Positions 62,969 through 64,000 of a DNA stretch of 64,000 nucleotides are shown one piece after another. The notes beneath the pieces were generated by a model. That model made no database searches. It was not told the DNA's origin and saw nothing but the letters and a program-made list of their open reading frames with translations. How positions within the stretch are numbered: position 1 is the stretch's first letter; every line of letters begins with the position of its first letter. Origin of the DNA: Streptococcus mitis (GTDB lineage: Bacteria; Bacillota; Bacilli; Lactobacillales; Streptococcaceae). A program made the translations under genes and the position numbers. The stretch covers positions 2,103,923-2,167,922 of the forward strand of contig CP014326.1 of NCBI GenBank assembly GCA_001560895.1. Reading direction: 5' to 3'.

Positions 62969-62998
62969 TTGACATCTATGTAAAGAAAACTTTACATA
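62969..62998 (+). promoter_or_regulatory. htrA-parB intergenic promoter/hairpin
   Basis: TTGACA (62969-62974), 17 nt, TTACAT (62992-62997). The interval holds a 9-bp perfect hairpin TATGTAAAG-AAAA-CTTTACATA (62977-62998), with no T-run. Confidence 0.55.
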
Positions 62999-63025
62999 AG
63001 AGAAAAGATGTGTTAGTGTAGAACC

Positions 63026-63784
63026 ATGGAAAAATTTGAAATGATTTCTATCACGGATATACAAAAAAATCCCTATCAACCTCGAAAAGAATTTGATAGA
63101 GAAAAATTACATGAACTAGCACAGTCTATCAAAGAAAATGGGGTTATTCAACCGATTATTGTTCGTCAATCTCCTGTGATTGGTTATGAAATCCTTGCAG
63201 GAGAGAGACGCTATCGGGCTTCACTTTTAGCTGGTCTACATTCTATCCCAGCTGTTGTTAAGCAACTTTCAGACCAGGAGATGATGGTCCAGGCCATCAT
63301 TGAAAATTTACAGAGAGAAAATTTAAATCCAATAGAAGAAGCACGCGCCTATGAATCTCTCGTAGAAAAAGGATTTACCCATGCTGAAATTGCAGATAAA
63401 ATGGGCAAGTCTCGTCCTTATATCAGTAACTCGATTCGTTTGCTTTCCTTACCAGAACAGATTATCTCAGAAGTAGAAAATGGCAAACTATCACAAGCCC
63501 ATGCGCGTTCTCTAGTCGGGTTGAATAAGGAACAACAAGACTATTTCTTTCAACGAATTATAGAGGAAGACATTTCTGTAAGGAAGTTAGAAGCTCTTCT
63601 GACAGAGAAAAAACAAAAGAAACAGCAAAAAAATGATCATTTCATACAAAATGAAGAAGAACAGTTAAAAAAACTACTCGGATTAGATGTAAAAATCAAA
63701 CTATCTAAAAAAGACAGTGGAAAAATCATTATTTCTTTTTCAAATCAAGAAGAATACAGTAGAATTATCAACAGCCTGAAATAA
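63026..63784 (+). CDS. parB: ParB/Spo0J chromosome-partitioning protein
   Basis: A 252-residue CTPase that loads at parS and spreads to recruit SMC to the origin. ParB/Srx domain: ISITDIQKNPYQPRKEFD, the CTP-binding GERRYRA segment and ENLQRENLNPIEEA. The HTH follows (FTHAEIADKMGKSRPYISN), and the C-terminal dimerisation domain ends the protein. There is no parA next to it, as is usual for streptococci. parS sites occur at 42225 and 53445 in this window. Confidence 0.97.
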   Translation: MEKFEMISITDIQKNPYQPRKEFDREKLHELAQSIKENGVIQPIIVRQSPVIGYEILAGERRYRASLLAGLHSIPAVVKQLSDQEMMVQAIIENLQRENLNPIEEARAYESLVEKGFTHAEIADKMGKSRPYISNSIRLLSLPEQIISEVENGKLSQAHARSLVGLNKEQQDYFFQRIIEEDISVRKLEALLTEKKQKKQQKNDHFIQNEEEQLKKLLGLDVKIKLSKKDSGKIIISFSNQEEYSRIINSLK

Positions 63785-63796
63785 GGCTGTTCTTTT
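63770..63796 (+). terminator. parB terminator
   Basis: AACAGCCT (63770-63777) pairs with AGGCTGTT (63784-63791), followed by CTTTTATTTTT; the parB stop is in the loop. Confidence 0.75.
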
Positions 63797-63815
63797 ATTT
63801 TTTTATCTCACAAGG

Positions 63816-64000
63816 TTATCCACTATTTTTTTCGATAAAAAGCTTAATAAATCAATAGTTTTTAATTTTATCCCCAACCTGTGGATAAAGCTTGATAACA
63901 TTGTGGATTATTTTTCACAGCTTGTGGAAAATTCTTACTATCTATGGTAAAATAAGTCTAGCATTAAACTTTTAAACAAATAGTAAAGGAGGAGAACGGA
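63816..64000. other. oriC: DnaA-box cluster and dnaA leader
   Basis: DnaA boxes at 63816-63824 (TTATCCACT), 63868-63876 (TTATCCCCA), 63880-63888 (TGTGGATAA, perfect on minus), 63902-63910 (TGTGGATTA), 63911-63919 (TTTTTCACA) and 63923-63931 (TGTGGAAAA), on both strands in an AT-rich field. An extended -10 TGGTAAAAT ends at 63953. AAAGGAGG near 63985-63992 is the ribosome site of dnaA, which begins just outside the window. Confidence 0.92.

Overview
The window is a low-GC Gram-positive chromosome segment from the Streptococcus mitis group. It runs up to the replication origin: parB and a DnaA-box cluster close the window, and the dnaA ribosome binding site is its last bases. Almost every core gene is recognisable as its pneumococcal counterpart (clpC/ctsR, cbpD, comFA/comFC, pcsB, mreCD, comCDE, htrA, parB). 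Two things argue against S. pneumoniae itself. The dusB-to-clpC interval holds NAD-salvage and small surface genes, not the cbpA/rr06/hk06 block I remember from pneumococcus. ComC encodes a mitis-type peptide, [17 protein letters not shown]. mitis is the best guess; this is inference from memory of gene order, not a search.

Layout. 1-9225: hslO (5' cut), dusB, a cysteine hydrolase, a lipoprotein, a small membrane protein, a NAD-salvage operon (nadR-pnuC-Nudix) and the ctsR-clpC stress operon. 9374-21624: a 12.2-kb integrated phage satellite (PICI-like) bounded by 25-bp direct repeats. Its leftward arm carries a Cro-like gene, Rha, small ORFs, replication genes, a lone HK97-type capsid protein, a coiled-coil protein and a RinA/ArpU-like regulator. 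Its rightward arm carries a CI-like repressor, a DUF4177 protein, a lipoprotein, a small-RNA/AbiF module and the integrase. 21725-30783: a TPP-riboswitch-controlled thiamine-precursor ABC operon, cbpD, then pde1-rplI-dnaB-veg and hpf. 30863-34994: comFA-comFC, yigZ, a PH-domain gene and cysK. 35115-46286: rpsB-tsf and the envelope cluster yfmF-yfmH-rodZ-pgsA-ecfA1A2T-mreCD-pcsB. 46445-58581: yaaA-recF, guaB, trpS, an ABC-F protein, YfhO, a TetR/YhgE pair and two tRNAs. 58633-64000: comCDE, tRNA-Arg, rlmH, htrA, parB and oriC.

The main find is at 19166-20264. A complete sigma-A promoter drives a roughly 73-nt hairpin RNA ending in a terminator, placed 16 nt before an Abi_2/AbiF-family gene with a HEPN R-X4-H motif. 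This matches the published AbiF plus conserved ncRNA toxin-antitoxin arrangement, carried here as satellite cargo and flanked by imperfect repeats that suggest a mobile cassette.

Other points of interest are a 29-bp perfect repeat inside the satellite, a candidate packaging site, parS sites inside ecfA1 and yfhO, DnaA boxes beside the htrA promoter, and comFA/yigZ promoters that predict near-leaderless mRNAs. All calls come from reading the sequence; no database search was run.
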